Shown here in pieces: positions 54,436-63,912 of a DNA stretch of 64,000 bases; the stretch's first letter is position 1, and each line of letters opens with the position of its first letter. Position numbers and translations under genes: made by a program. A model generated the notes under the pieces. It did no database searches and was not told where the DNA came from. It was given only the letters and a program-made list of their open reading frames with translations. Origin of the DNA: Methanomicrobia archaeon (GTDB taxonomy: Archaea > Halobacteriota > Bog-38 > Methanoflorentales > Methanoflorentaceae); contig JACTTZ010000016.1 in assembly GCA_015660915.1 (NCBI GenBank), positions 1-64,000 of the forward strand, given 5' to 3'.

Positions 54436-55083
54436 TCAGGCACGAGGAGCGAAGCTGTTGAAGTTGAAAATCGGAAATCTCTGGTATTGATCGGAGGCCG
54501 TAGTGAGCGGGTTAATAACGAAAGGAAGAGCGAGCCGCAAGTTTCCTATCCACGGGATAGGCGGCTGTTGCGCTACGCCGATTATCCATTCTGGCTTGAC
54601 TGGTTCGACGCGCGGCATGCCGCCAAAGAGCAATGGTTGATCATAGTCTTGGTTGTTGTCGCCCTTAGTGATGTATCCGGCGTGAACAGCCGTTTGATTG
54701 TTTGGCAGCCGGTCGCCAGCGTTTACCCAATACATAGCGCGGTGTATGATCGGAGTCGCATGCTCATCGCCATTCGGCCTGTAGACAATGACGTCACCGT
54801 AATTACCGAAGCTCTGATAATTAGTGGCTTTCCCGTCGTTATAGGTGACGACTGACACTCTATTTAGCCCTCGATCAAGCACGACGTCGCCGATGTTTAT
54901 GTGGGGCTCCATGCTTCCCGATTGCACAGCCACGAGCGGGGTCACAGACCCTGAGTAGGCATATACAATCGACATGATCACGGCGACAACGAGAAATGCA
55001 ATTATTATATCACGCAGGAGCGCTAACCAATAATTATCAGTCTTCCAAAATTTCTTCGTGCGTTCTCTCGTTTGATCTTGCAT
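54436..55083 (-). CDS. Archaeal signal peptidase I
   Basis: A 215-residue Sec11-type signal peptidase: cytoplasmic N-terminus, one helix (about 22-45), the catalytic serine in VQSGSMEPH (Ser57), a histidine instead of lysine in PIIHRAMYW (His114) as in archaea and eukaryotes, and an aspartate motif TKGDNNQDYDQ. A hydrophobic C-terminal region follows. The ATG at 55083 is preferred; the open frame continues to 55287 but over the promoter, where TTATATAAAG (minus strand, about 55154-55165) is a strong TATA box. It would process the many exported proteins of this genome. Confidence 0.88.
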   Translation of the reverse strand: MQDQTRERTKKFWKTDNYWLALLRDIIIAFLVVAVIMSIVYAYSGSVTPLVAVQSGSMEPHINIGDVVLDRGLNRVSVVTYNDGKATNYQSFGNYGDVIVYRPNGDEHATPIIHRAMYWVNAGDRLPNNQTAVHAGYITKGDNNQDYDQPLLFGGMPRVEPVKPEWIIGVAQQPPIPWIGNLRLALPFVINPLTTASDQYQRFPIFNFNSFAPRA

Positions 55084-55319
55084 GTATTTCAGTTGAATAA
55101 GCGTAAAAAAGGGTACCGAGCTGGCTGATGTTGTGATGATAGTTATAATTGACGCTTTATATAACCTGCCGACGCCCAGTTGCGAATCCTCGGCAGCCGT
55201 GTCGAGCGCTTCGACGCTCAGGAGTCCAGCTTTTAGCGTAAAGAGTAAGCAGGGGGAGGATATCGCCGCGGTGAATGCTCGGCTCACCGTCTTGCCTAAG
55301 CGTCACGCCGTTTCCTACT

Positions 55320-56894
55320 ATGATTCGAACCGACATAATTCAGAAATTCACTGAAAGCGGCTTTCTAGTTACCAGGGAAGCCGTGGTCATGATTCAGGAG
55401 AGCGATCTGCCCTTGGCAGTGGTTGAGGCGGTTCTGAGAAACGTTGATGAATCTGTGCTCGTAGTTGCTCCCCCTCACGTGACGGCGGCAAAAGAATCGC
55501 TGAACACGCAGAAAAAAAATGCGAAGCCAATGGTTCTGCTAAATCATAACGAAGATTATTCCGACGTAATGGTAGAGAGCCAGATCAGTGATACGCAAAT
55601 TGCCGGCACGCGGGTGTATCAACGTCAGCCGTTGCCTATAACGGTTCTAGCTGACATTACGGAGAGCTCTAACTGTGTTGGCACATATGAGGAGTTCGTA
55701 CAATACTTCAGAAACCGATACGACCGGCTCAGTGAAATCGTAAAGAGGCGGCTTACTTCCCGACCAATCGAGAGCTTGACATATTACAACCGAAGACGCG
55801 AGGCTTGGTTCGACGATGAGTTTGCAACAGTCGGAAAAATCTCCATTGTCGGGATGGTGAATGAGATGCGCGACACCCCGAATGGCCACCGGATACTCGA
55901 GCTCGAGGACCCCACTGGATACTTCAGCGGGATTGCGTTGAAAGATAAAGGCGCTTACCAAGCAGCCCTTCAAGTCGTGCACGACGAGGTGATTGGCATT
56001 ACCGGGTCTCTCTCATCCGACGGAAAAGTGCTCTTTATTGACAGCATTACGTGGCCAGAAATCCCCCCGCAAAACCAACCCACCCACTCAACAACGGACG
56101 TATACGTGGCACTTACCTCCGATATTCACGTTGGCAGCAAGACGTTCTTAACAAGCGCGTGGAAGGATTTTGCTGAGTGGATAACGTCGAGCGATGATGA
56201 AAGAGCGCAAAAAACGGCTTGCGTCATCGTGGCCGGAGATGTGGTGGATGGCATTGGTGTTTTTCCGAATCAAGAGGAGGAATTAGCCATTGACGACATC
56301 GACGATCAATATGCTGAAGCCGCCGCACTTTTTGAAATGTTACCGTCAGACCTCTCTATCATTGTCTCTCCAGGAAATCACGATGCAGTACGACAAGCAG
56401 AGCCGCAGCCTGCCCTTTCGACCGACTATGCAAAAAGCTTCGGTAACAACGTCACGTGCGTAGGGAATCCTTCGTTAATTGAACTATGCGGCGTTAAAAT
56501 ACTTATCTATCACGGCAGGGCCCTGGATGATATAATCGCGGCAATTCCTGGCTCCTCTTACAGCAACCCCGACGGCGCGATGAAGGAAATGCTAAAAAGG
56601 CGGCATCTTTCGCCGGTATATGGGAATAGGGTCTCCATAGCGCCAGAGAGTACGGATCACTTTGTCATTGAAACGATACCTGACATCCTTCACAGCGGTC
56701 ACGTTCATACCATAGGTGCATCACAATACCGGGGCGTCACAGTCGTCAACTCAGGGACGTGGCAAGGCCAAACAAAGTATCAAAGATCATTAAACATTAA
56801 TCCGAGACCCGGGATTATGCCGGTATGTAATCTCGCGTCGATGGAGACGACATTTATTGATTTCTTGAAAAATAACGGCCACGAATCCTCGTAG
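55320..56894 (+). CDS. polB: DNA polymerase D small subunit (DP1)
   Basis: A 524-residue DP1. An N-terminal domain, an OB fold (about 185-265; GMVNEMRDTPNGHRILELED), then the calcineurin-like phosphoesterase domain carrying the 3'-5' exonuclease: LTSDIHVGSKTF, VIVAGDVVDG, VSPGNHDA, and LHSGHVHTIG. The catalytic residues are intact. The ATG at 55320 is chosen as the first that starts at the conserved N-terminus. Partner of the catalytic DP2, which is not in the window. Confidence 0.95.
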   Translation: MIRTDIIQKFTESGFLVTREAVVMIQESDLPLAVVEAVLRNVDESVLVVAPPHVTAAKESLNTQKKNAKPMVLLNHNEDYSDVMVESQISDTQIAGTRVYQRQPLPITVLADITESSNCVGTYEEFVQYFRNRYDRLSEIVKRRLTSRPIESLTYYNRRREAWFDDEFATVGKISIVGMVNEMRDTPNGHRILELEDPTGYFSGIALKDKGAYQAALQVVHDEVIGITGSLSSDGKVLFIDSITWPEIPPQNQPTHSTTDVYVALTSDIHVGSKTFLTSAWKDFAEWITSSDDERAQKTACVIVAGDVVDGIGVFPNQEEELAIDDIDDQYAEAAALFEMLPSDLSIIVSPGNHDAVRQAEPQPALSTDYAKSFGNNVTCVGNPSLIELCGVKILIYHGRALDDIIAAIPGSSYSNPDGAMKEMLKRRHLSPVYGNRVSIAPESTDHFVIETIPDILHSGHVHTIGASQYRGVTVVNSGTWQGQTKYQRSLNINPRPGIMPVCNLASMETTFIDFLKNNGHESS

Positions 56895-57099
56895 ACGGCC
56901 AACAGTTTGACTCCTCACGCTCGCAGTCGTTCTCTCGTAGCCCTAGGCTCTTTTGTTAGCAACGAAAACTGTGGTCGTTCGTTGCTTCCGCGCTCAGTAC
57001 AGACGGAACTGCAAGAACCTAAGCTCGTGGCTCTTTGTCAATATCGTTCCAACTCGTTGCATATAGCAATGTCTGCTGGGCCGCAGCTCTGCCAGCGAC

Positions 57100-57831
57100 T
57101 TAGATCGAAGCCATTAAATCATCCATCGAATATAAGCCCGGCGGCTGCTTCACTATGAAGCGTGTCGCTAACATAGCGCCGCTGGCAAACGCCTGTCTGC
57201 TGTGGGCCTGATGGCGAATCTCAAGCCGTTCGCCATCACCGATGAACAATACCGAATGATCGCCGACGATATCCCCTGCGCGTATAGAGTAAGACCCTAT
57301 CGTCCGTGAACGATCGACCTGTTTGATGATATCGATTGCTTTCACTGCCGTCCCGCTTGGAGCATCGATTTTGTGCTTATGATGCGCCTCAATGAGCTCA
57401 GCAGCGTACGCTTCGCTTGGAAGACTCTCTGAAGCATTCTTTATCAACTGGAAGAAGACGTTAACGCCGATTGAGAAATTCGGAGAGATTATCGCTGCCA
57501 CTTGGCCTTCGATCGCTTTCTTTGCTTCTGCGTGCTGTTCGGGAGTGAATCCCGTTGTTCCGACGACGAGTCGCACTCCGGCGCCTGCGGCTGCTTTGAT
57601 GATTTCGACCGATGAAGAAGCGACGGTGAAATCGACCAGTACGTCGGGTTTCGCGCTTTCAAGCGTCTCTGTAAGTTGCGACGCATCTGTGACATCAGGG
57701 GTACAAAGCTGATTGTCAAAAGCGGCCACGAGCGTCATATCCGGCGCTTGCGTAACGTTGTCAATGATCATCCGTCCCATACGGCCACAAGCCCCTGTTA
57801 CTGCGACCGTTATCTTGTTGTTCGCTGTCAT
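57100..57831 (-). CDS. dapB: 4-hydroxy-tetrahydrodipicolinate reductase
   Basis: A 243-residue DapB: NAD(P) motif VTGACGRMGRMI, VDFTVAS, VVGTTGFTPEQ, PNFSIGVNVFFQLI, the active-site IEAHHKHKIDAPSGTA. Reduces the dapA product. 33 bases after dapA, third gene of rps17e-dapA-dapB. Confidence 0.95.
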   Translation of the reverse strand: MTANNKITVAVTGACGRMGRMIIDNVTQAPDMTLVAAFDNQLCTPDVTDASQLTETLESAKPDVLVDFTVASSSVEIIKAAAGAGVRLVVGTTGFTPEQHAEAKKAIEGQVAAIISPNFSIGVNVFFQLIKNASESLPSEAYAAELIEAHHKHKIDAPSGTAVKAIDIIKQVDRSRTIGSYSIRAGDIVGDHSVLFIGDGERLEIRHQAHSRQAFASGAMLATRFIVKQPPGLYSMDDLMASI

Positions 57832-57864
57832 ATAGCTCCACCACGTGACAATCCTAGTTTTCCC

Positions 57865-58740
57865 TCAGTCTGCGTAGTTAGCGAGCGTCGCTTTTAGTTT
57901 CGCGACGTTTGATTCTGCCATGGCAGTAAGAGGCAATCGGAGCGGTCCACCAGCAAGCCCGAGCAAATCACACGCTTTTTTGATAGGGATAGGATTCGTC
58001 TCGATGAATAGCGCCTTAAAAAGCGGAGCAAGTTGATAATGCACCTCGCGCGCTTTTGCGTAGTTACCGTCGAGGCAGAACTGCGTTAGCTGTCCCATCT
58101 GCTTCGGCAAGATATCTGCCGTGACAGAGATCACGCCTGTGGCCCCTAGGGCCATCATGGGAAGTGTTAGTCCGTCGTCTCCCGAAAGAACGGAAAATTC
58201 GAGATCATGGGTGAGTTCTATGATATCTGAGATCTGGCTGAAGTTCGCGCTCGCCTCTTTCACTGCCGCCACGTTGCTATACTCGTGCGCTATCGTGCTG
58301 ATCGTTTCAGCATCCATATTGATGCCGGTGCGGCCAGGAATGTTGTACATAATGAGCGGAATCTCACACGCTTCCGCTATAGCGCTGAAGTGTTTGATCA
58401 ATCCACTCTTCATCGGTTTGTTGTAGTAAGGGACGATCAGAAGAGCGGCGTCTGCACCTGCATCTTGCGCGTAGCGAGTCAGCTCGACTGCCTCTGCGGT
58501 GTTGTTTGATCCTGTCCCAGCGATGACTGGAACGCTTGCGGTTTCAACTGTGAGCTCTATGAGTTTCTTATGCTCGTCGTGCGTCAACGTCGCAGATTCC
58601 CCCGTACTACCGCATGGCACCAACCCTGCCACGCCCCCTTTCTGGAGATATGCGATGTTGGAGCGCATCCCTTCGACGTCGATCTCATCTTTGTTCGTAA
58701 ATGGCGTAACCATGGCAGGGTATGCGCCTTGGAACTTCAT
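57865..58740 (-). CDS. dapA: 4-hydroxy-tetrahydrodipicolinate synthase
   Basis: A 291-residue TIM-barrel aldolase. GSTGESATLTHDEHKKLIE, the catalytic lysine in VAAVKEAS (about residue 162), the tyrosine in YNIPGRTG and VLSGDD are all present. Condenses pyruvate with aspartate semialdehyde. The ATG overlaps the rps17e stop (ATGA), a sign of coupled translation; the S17e-DapA-DapB order is known in other euryarchaea. Confidence 0.96.
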   Translation of the reverse strand: MKFQGAYPAMVTPFTNKDEIDVEGMRSNIAYLQKGGVAGLVPCGSTGESATLTHDEHKKLIELTVETASVPVIAGTGSNNTAEAVELTRYAQDAGADAALLIVPYYNKPMKSGLIKHFSAIAEACEIPLIMYNIPGRTGINMDAETISTIAHEYSNVAAVKEASANFSQISDIIELTHDLEFSVLSGDDGLTLPMMALGATGVISVTADILPKQMGQLTQFCLDGNYAKAREVHYQLAPLFKALFIETNPIPIKKACDLLGLAGGPLRLPLTAMAESNVAKLKATLANYAD

Positions 58741-58937
58741 GACTTTCTCCTGTTGCCGATATCTACTTTGTGCGTAATATATCCTGCAACCCTATTTCGA
58801 ATATTCTTGCTCTCAATGTTCGTATATTCCGAAACGAGCAATTTGTTCTTTTCATAATCAGAGCTGAATATCTCGCGATGTCCTCGGAGCAGCTCGGCTG
58901 ATATGCTTTTGATGTACGTGGGTCTGATGCTTCCCGT
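58737..58937 (-). CDS. rps17e: Ribosomal protein S17e with an apparent ACG start
   Basis: 66 residues: (M)GSIRPTYIKSISAELL, HREIFSSDYEKNKLLV, TNIESKNIRNRVAGYITH, the unmistakable S17e pattern. No ATG, GTG or TTG lies in frame between the upstream stop (about 58979) and this sequence. ACG at 58937 is exactly where the family's first methionine falls, five bases after a perfect GGAGGTG. The stop TGA overlaps the dapA ATG. It is a small-subunit protein that binds rRNA. Either the rare ACG start is real or a base is wrong. Confidence 0.88.
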   Translation of the reverse strand, partial: TGSIRPTYIKSISAELLRGHREIFSSDYEKNKLLVSEYTNIESKNIRNRVAGYITHKVDIGNRRKS

Positions 58938-58990
58938 GAAACCACCTCCGTTCCTTCTTTCTTGACTAGGCTGAGATGCGTTTTAATCGA

Positions 58991-60304
58991 TCACCTCAGC
59001 ATCGATGAAATCTTGACAACCGTTTCGGCCACCTGCTGCGCTGAATGGCCCAAAATATGCGCCATTGGTTCCTTCGCAATACTGCCGTGGTCGAATATGA
59101 CGTCGGGGACGCCCGCGCCGTGCGTCACGCTACTCTCTATTGCGCGTGCGGTTCCCCACTCCTTCGCACGCACCCTCCTAGGTTCGTCCGCTCTATCGAA
59201 GCTTTCTGTCACGAGGTTGAGTTCTCGGCAGGCGCCAATAACCTCGTTTGAGCACCGCACACTCATGGCGCTCTTCATATTGGGGTCGTACTGCAAAGCG
59301 GCGAGGACAACTCGTGCCATGTGACGACTCGCTCCAAATGTCACACATCCGACCGGCGTAATGGCCCCCTCAACTTTCACTATTCGTCCCTTCACTGCGG
59401 CCACATCTGCTGGCTTCTTAGCGCGCGAAATTGCCATCGCTAAGTTGCTGCCGACCTCAGGTATAAGGTCCAGGTTTATAGTCTTAATGGTGCGGAGCCC
59501 CGCGTCTACATCGAGCAACGTGAAGTAACGCTCGGCCCTATCTAACGTCGCTGCGACTTGGTTTACCACTCCGGGCCCAGACCCAATACTTTCGCTGTTT
59601 TTTATTGCTTCGGTGACAAACGCCTTAGCCATCAAAGCACTTTGGCTTACGGAGTGTCCTTGAGCGAGAAAGGCGGCGGCCGCCGCTGAGAACGTGCATC
59701 CTGCCCCGTGGGTTCCCCCCTCAATTAACTTGCCACGGAGCAGCTCAAAATCGCCATCGTACAGCACGTCAGTCCCGGTCAAATGGCCTCCGGTTACGAC
59801 GACCGATCTGGGGCCGAGGGCATAGATTTCGTACGCGGCGTGTTTCATATCGTCGAGGCTATGTATGGCGACGCCGGAAATCGCTTCTGCCTCTCGTATG
59901 TTCGGCGTCACGACTTCTGCTTCAGGCAGGAGTCGCGCAAGGACGTCTTTCAGCTCCCCTGTCACCAGCTTCCCTCCGGCTTCGGCGGCCATGACAGGGT
60001 CAACCACGATTGGAACCTCGTGCTGCGAAAGCATGTCAACGACGGCTTCTGTAATCTCGACGGTCGCGAGCATGCCCGTCTTCACGGATCGAATATCGAT
60101 GTCGGAGAGCACCGCACTCATTTGCGCAACGACGACCTCAGCGGGCAGATTATACACGTCAAGGACGCCGAGCGTGTTTTGTGCGCTAATCGCCGTAACA
60201 ATGGAGGTTCCGAACACCCCGAGAGCAGCAAAGGTGCGCGCGTCTGCTTGGACGCCAGCTCCACCTCCTGAGTCCGATCCTGCGATCGTCATAACTGCGA
60301 GCAT
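58991..60304 (-). CDS. thiDN: Bifunctional HMP/HMP-phosphate kinase and ThiN thiamine phosphate synthase
   Basis: 437 residues. ThiD ribokinase-fold domain (1-255): [20 protein letters not shown], the VTGGH segment and the [18 protein letters not shown] anion hole. ThiN domain (about 265-437): [42 protein letters not shown] and a [16 protein letters not shown] end. It phosphorylates HMP and joins it to the thiazole phosphate. It works downstream of thiC. Confidence 0.95.
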   Translation of the reverse strand: MLAVMTIAGSDSGGGAGVQADARTFAALGVFGTSIVTAISAQNTLGVLDVYNLPAEVVVAQMSAVLSDIDIRSVKTGMLATVEITEAVVDMLSQHEVPIVVDPVMAAEAGGKLVTGELKDVLARLLPEAEVVTPNIREAEAISGVAIHSLDDMKHAAYEIYALGPRSVVVTGGHLTGTDVLYDGDFELLRGKLIEGGTHGAGCTFSAAAAAFLAQGHSVSQSALMAKAFVTEAIKNSESIGSGPGVVNQVAATLDRAERYFTLLDVDAGLRTIKTINLDLIPEVGSNLAMAISRAKKPADVAAVKGRIVKVEGAITPVGCVTFGASRHMARVVLAALQYDPNMKSAMSVRCSNEVIGACRELNLVTESFDRADEPRRVRAKEWGTARAIESSVTHGAGVPDVIFDHGSIAKEPMAHILGHSAQQVAETVVKISSMLR

Positions 60305-60325
60305 CTACAGTGGTAATGCATTAGC

Positions 60326-60337
60326 ACTTATATATTT
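60326..60337 (-). promoter_or_regulatory. TATA box of thiDN
   Basis: AAATATATAAGT on the minus strand, centred about 27 bp before the ATG at 60304: the transcript is probably nearly leaderless. Confidence 0.5.
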
Positions 60338-60444
60338 GTAATCCAAATCCCTCCTGTTGCGGTAAAAATCAAAAATAGCGCTCTGATGAACGTTTTTATG
60401 TGCGTGGATTTGGTTCCACTGGAAATGAGGGGGTTGGTGTATTT

Positions 60445-61089
60445 ATGCCCAAAGACGAGTTACATTCACCCTTTGAAACTTTAACAAAGACTTGGGACGA
60501 GCAGTACTCGTTGCGCCCTGCGTGCTGGAAAGGTCCGTACGATCTCTCTCCAATAATGCATTGGCTTGCGCCAGGCGCTGACGTGCTCGACGTTGGCTGT
60601 GGTGCTGGGAGGTATCTCGTGCCGCTTGTTAGGAACGGTTTCAGAGCAGTTGGGGCTGACCTTTCGGAGCAAGCACTGGCGTCGCTCGATCCGCGGTACT
60701 CGCGCGTGGTTGCAGACGTCCAGCGGCTCCCGTTCTCAGATCGTAGTTTCGACGCTGTCGCGTGCTACGGAGTGCTCCAACACCTTACGCGAGCTGGGCG
60801 AGTGAAGGCCGTCGGTGAGCTGTTTCGAGTTTTGCGGCATCAAGGTTTAGTGTTTGTCGAAGTTGCCGGACGGCTTGATATGCGCTGTGGCCGCGGCAAG
60901 CGGATAGCTACGAATACCTTTGTTCGAGGAGTGATCCCACATCACTATTTTTCTCAATCTGAGCTGCGCGAGCTCTTTCAATCAGCAGGTTTTTCGGTTC
61001 TGACCCTCGACGACAAAGTCACAAAAAAGCAGTATGACGATGTGCTTCGCCGCAGGCATCGCATATTCACGGCGATGGCAAAGATTTAG
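60445..61089 (+). CDS. Class I SAM-dependent methyltransferase
   Basis: 214 residues from the ATG at 60445 (MPKDELHSPFETLTKTW). Motif I is VLDVGCGAGRYLVPLV, the acidic residue after the second strand is in AVGADLSEQAL, then VVADVQRLPFSD, and the motif IV strand. It is a UbiE/Coq5-like Rossmann methyltransferase; the substrate is not evident. It is upstream of a UbiA prenyltransferase and radical SAM gene, though 500 bp away. Confidence 0.85.
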   Translation: MPKDELHSPFETLTKTWDEQYSLRPACWKGPYDLSPIMHWLAPGADVLDVGCGAGRYLVPLVRNGFRAVGADLSEQALASLDPRYSRVVADVQRLPFSDRSFDAVACYGVLQHLTRAGRVKAVGELFRVLRHQGLVFVEVAGRLDMRCGRGKRIATNTFVRGVIPHHYFSQSELRELFQSAGFSVLTLDDKVTKKQYDDVLRRRHRIFTAMAKI

Positions 61090-61600
61090 AGTCGCTCGAT
61101 CATGGCGCGCGGATGCCGCAGTGGAAACGTAGAAATTGGAGTCTGTTTGGAGACACGTGCTGCTGAGTTTAAGGGCGTCGCGGCAAAATATATTCTCCGA
61201 AATAAGCACGAAATAGGTTCTTTATGCATTGTCTCGCGCGGCTGCGACATTATAGCGATGTCTGTTTCAAGATCACTTCATGCGCCCGAATACGTGGTCT
61301 GTCACTGCCTCGAATGGCTTTGCTGCTACGTCTGCGTGTTTTCTGAGCTTTTTTTCGACAAGATGATTTGGCCCTTAACGATGGAGGACTTCATCTTGAT
61401 CTTCGAGAAGCGCTGCTACCCTGCAACCGCACGATGGCAACTGCGAGCCCTGAGAACAGAGCAACCTCCAGCGCCAGTTCTCCGCAGAGGGACTTAGTAT
61501 TGCCTATAAATGCCTCGCCATCGCATTGGTTACGGCTTTTTGCTAAAGCAAAGAGGTGCAATGCTTATATATCTTCTCGAATCACGGTCCCCTCGTAGAG
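61090..61600. other. Intergenic region with a TATA box
   Basis: No gene that I can support; an open frame at 61102-61497 encodes a cysteine-rich stretch without recognisable features. CTTATATATCT at about 61564-61574 is a TATA box for the UbiA gene whose ATG is at 61601. Confidence 0.4.
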
Positions 61601-62520
61601 ATGGCATCGTTCGCGAAAACAATACACGCGTGGGTAGCGTTCTCGCGGCCTCCTTTTCACATTGTAGGGCTCCTTCCTTTCATATTAGGGGCCGTTCTCG
61701 CGTGGTGGCTTGGCGGTAGATTCCGCTGGGAAATACTTGCGTGGGGCACCGCGGGGTTATCTGCGTGATGCTTGCGACCTACTACGCGGGAGAGTGGTGG
61801 GATTACGCCGAGGACTCGCTATCTGGGACCATACACAGCAGTCCGTTCGCAGGGGGAGCTCAGGTCGTGCAGCGCGGTCTTTTGCCGCGTGAAGCAGCGC
61901 TTTGGGGTTCTTTTGCGGCCGTGCTGCTGGCGTTAGGGGGTGGCGTTGTTCTCCAGTTTGGTTACCACACAGGACCTTTGACCCTACCTCTCGGGATCGT
62001 CGGACTTGTGGGTGGTGTCTTTTACTCGGCGCAGCCGGCGCGTTGGGTGCGCCGAGGGTGGGGCGAGTTATGGATTGCATTTTGCTACGGATGGCTGACA
62101 GTAGCCACGGGATTTTACTTACAAATGGGCAGCATTGTGCCTCTCGTCACGTGGGTGGCGCTCCCAATCGCACTCACCATCTTTAACGTGATCCTTCTCA
62201 ATGAGTTTCTCGACTATTGGGCAGATAGGGCGGCAGCGAAGACAAATCTCGTCGTGCGATTGGGGAGAGAGACCGCCGCGCACTTGTACGTTGTCGTGGG
62301 AATAGGGAGCTGGTTTGCACTTCTCCTAACCCTCGCACAAGGCGTACCTTTGCGCGCGCTTTGGATACTACTTCCCACAACGCTCTTTTCGCTCGTCGCA
62401 GTCGTTTTGGTGCTTCGCGGGCGTTGGCAGCAACACATCATCCTCGGACGGCTGTGTGCGGCTACGTTAGTGGTGAACGTGGGGACGACCACTGCGTATC
62501 TCTTCGCCTTTCTTGGGTGA
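61601..62520 (+). pseudogene. UbiA-family prenyltransferase interrupted by a one-base frameshift
   Basis: The N-terminus (MASFAKTIHAWVAFSRPPFHIVGLLPFILGAVL) is in one frame and the rest (VICVMLATYYAGEWWDYAED, GELWIAFCYGWLTVATGFYL, LNEFLDYWADRAAAKTNLVVRLG) in another. Adding one G to the GGGG run at 61756-61759 joins them. Both aspartate motifs (WWDYAED and EFLDYWAD), which bind the prenyl diphosphate through Mg2+, are present, with about nine helices. The enzyme attaches a polyprenyl chain to an aromatic acceptor (quinone, phenazine, heme or lipid type). It may be a true pseudogene or an assembly error; the radical SAM gene follows 15 bp later. Confidence 0.8.
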
Positions 62521-62535
62521 TTTAAGGGTGATTTA

Positions 62536-63792
62536 ATGGATTCATGGCGTCCAGAGTGGGGAAAAAAACCGCGACGCACGGTGCGTACCTGCTGGTGGCC
62601 ACCGACACTCATTCTGAGGCAGGCGATGAGTGCGCTCTACGTAGGCGCTCTCGCGCGGTGGCGCGGGCTGCCCCGCTGGATACTCACATATGGCATTCAG
62701 TGCCTTCCCGGAGCGGCGGGGTCCCGCGGAATGGGCTGCATCGGCTTCCCCGCCCACCCGGTGTGGGAGATGACGACCGCGTGCAACCTACGCTGCATCC
62801 ATTGCCACGCTGCAGGTGGGAAACCCTCCGTTGATGAACTAAAGACGGACGAAGCAAAGCGTCTTCTCGATCAATTGGCGGAGGTGCCGGAGTTTCGTAT
62901 GATGGCCTTCACGGGCGGCGAACCGCTCGTGCGTCAGGATCTCTTTGAGCTACTCGCGTATAGCCAAGCACTGGGATTTACCAACACAATGGCGACCAAC
63001 GCCACGCTCATTGACGATGACGTGGCACGACGGCTGCGTCGCTTCGGACTTGCGATCGCCGCGGTGAGCCTCGACGGTTTCACAGCAGAGCAGCACGATA
63101 TGGTGCGCGGCATATCCGGCTCTTTTGAGGCTGCCTTGGAGGGAATGCGTGCGCTCCGGCGCGCCGGCATCGTGTTGCACGTCAACATCACTGCGATGGA
63201 GTACAACGTAGATCAGCTAGTGGACTTGATGCGCCTCGTCGACGAGCTCGGCACGGGCATCATTTTGATGTACCAGCTTGTACCGGTGGGTCGAGGGCGC
63301 GACATCAGCCAGGCCACGCTCGATGAGGGGGCAAATGAGCGGCTCATCCGCTTCATGGCAGAGGCTCAGCGCACGACCCGAGCAATCATGGAGCCCGTTG
63401 CGGGCCCGCAGTACTGGCCATTTCTGCTCCAGCGCGCCGGCATTGGCAGCGGCCCCCTTCTGCGGTTAGCGGAAACGGTTTTTCACGGCTGTTCGGCGGG
63501 GCGCGGCTTTGTCTACATTAAGCCGGATGGTGACGTCTGGCCGTGTCCATTCATCGAAATGAGCTGCGGAAACGTGCGCGAGACGCCATTTCGGCGTATA
63601 TGGAAAAAATCTCCCGTGTTCGAGGATCTAAGGCACCGTGAGACGCGCCTCAAAGGGCGCTGCGGCGAGTGCGAGTACAGGCGGCTTTGTGGGGGTTGTA
63701 GGGGAAGAACGTGGGCACTTACCGGCGATTATCTCAAGGAAGACCCGTCGTGCTTCATCCACGCTGGCGATGCACAAGAGGGGGTGCGCTGA
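62536..63792 (+). CDS. Radical SAM/SPASM enzyme
   Basis: 418 residues. The core cluster motif is CNLRCIHC (Cys83, 87, 90), TGGEP near 126-130, then a SPASM/Twitch region with HGCSAGRGFVYI, PDGDVWPCPF, MSCGNV, GRCGECEYRRLCGGC and CF at the end. The pattern is closest to AhbD/NirJ-like heme-biosynthesis and peptide-modifying enzymes. The N-terminal 70 residues are basic and hydrophobic and may be membrane-associated. AAGGGTGAT precedes the ATG. Its tight link to UbiA suggests both act on one prenylated product. Confidence 0.88.
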   Translation: MDSWRPEWGKKPRRTVRTCWWPPTLILRQAMSALYVGALARWRGLPRWILTYGIQCLPGAAGSRGMGCIGFPAHPVWEMTTACNLRCIHCHAAGGKPSVDELKTDEAKRLLDQLAEVPEFRMMAFTGGEPLVRQDLFELLAYSQALGFTNTMATNATLIDDDVARRLRRFGLAIAAVSLDGFTAEQHDMVRGISGSFEAALEGMRALRRAGIVLHVNITAMEYNVDQLVDLMRLVDELGTGIILMYQLVPVGRGRDISQATLDEGANERLIRFMAEAQRTTRAIMEPVAGPQYWPFLLQRAGIGSGPLLRLAETVFHGCSAGRGFVYIKPDGDVWPCPFIEMSCGNVRETPFRRIWKKSPVFEDLRHRETRLKGRCGECEYRRLCGGCRGRTWALTGDYLKEDPSCFIHAGDAQEGVR

Positions 63793-63795
63793 CTG

Positions 63796-63912
63796 ATGAA
63801 CAGCATCCATTCGTGGGAAATACTCATCCTCGCCGCTTTTGGAATCGGCTCGCATTGTATATCGATAATGCTCGATTAATTTATGATCGAACACATCGCA
63901 TGAGGCAAACAG
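63796..63912 (+). other. Short stretch after the radical SAM gene
   Basis: A 27-codon frame (MNSIHSWEILILAAFGIGS) reads from 63796 directly after the radical SAM stop and could be a small membrane peptide. It is too short to judge. Confidence 0.25.

Noticed and set aside
61102-61497. Open frame of 131 codons between the methyltransferase and UbiA
   Set aside because: Cysteine-rich without pattern, no ribosome site, and it runs over the UbiA promoter side; no sign of a real protein.
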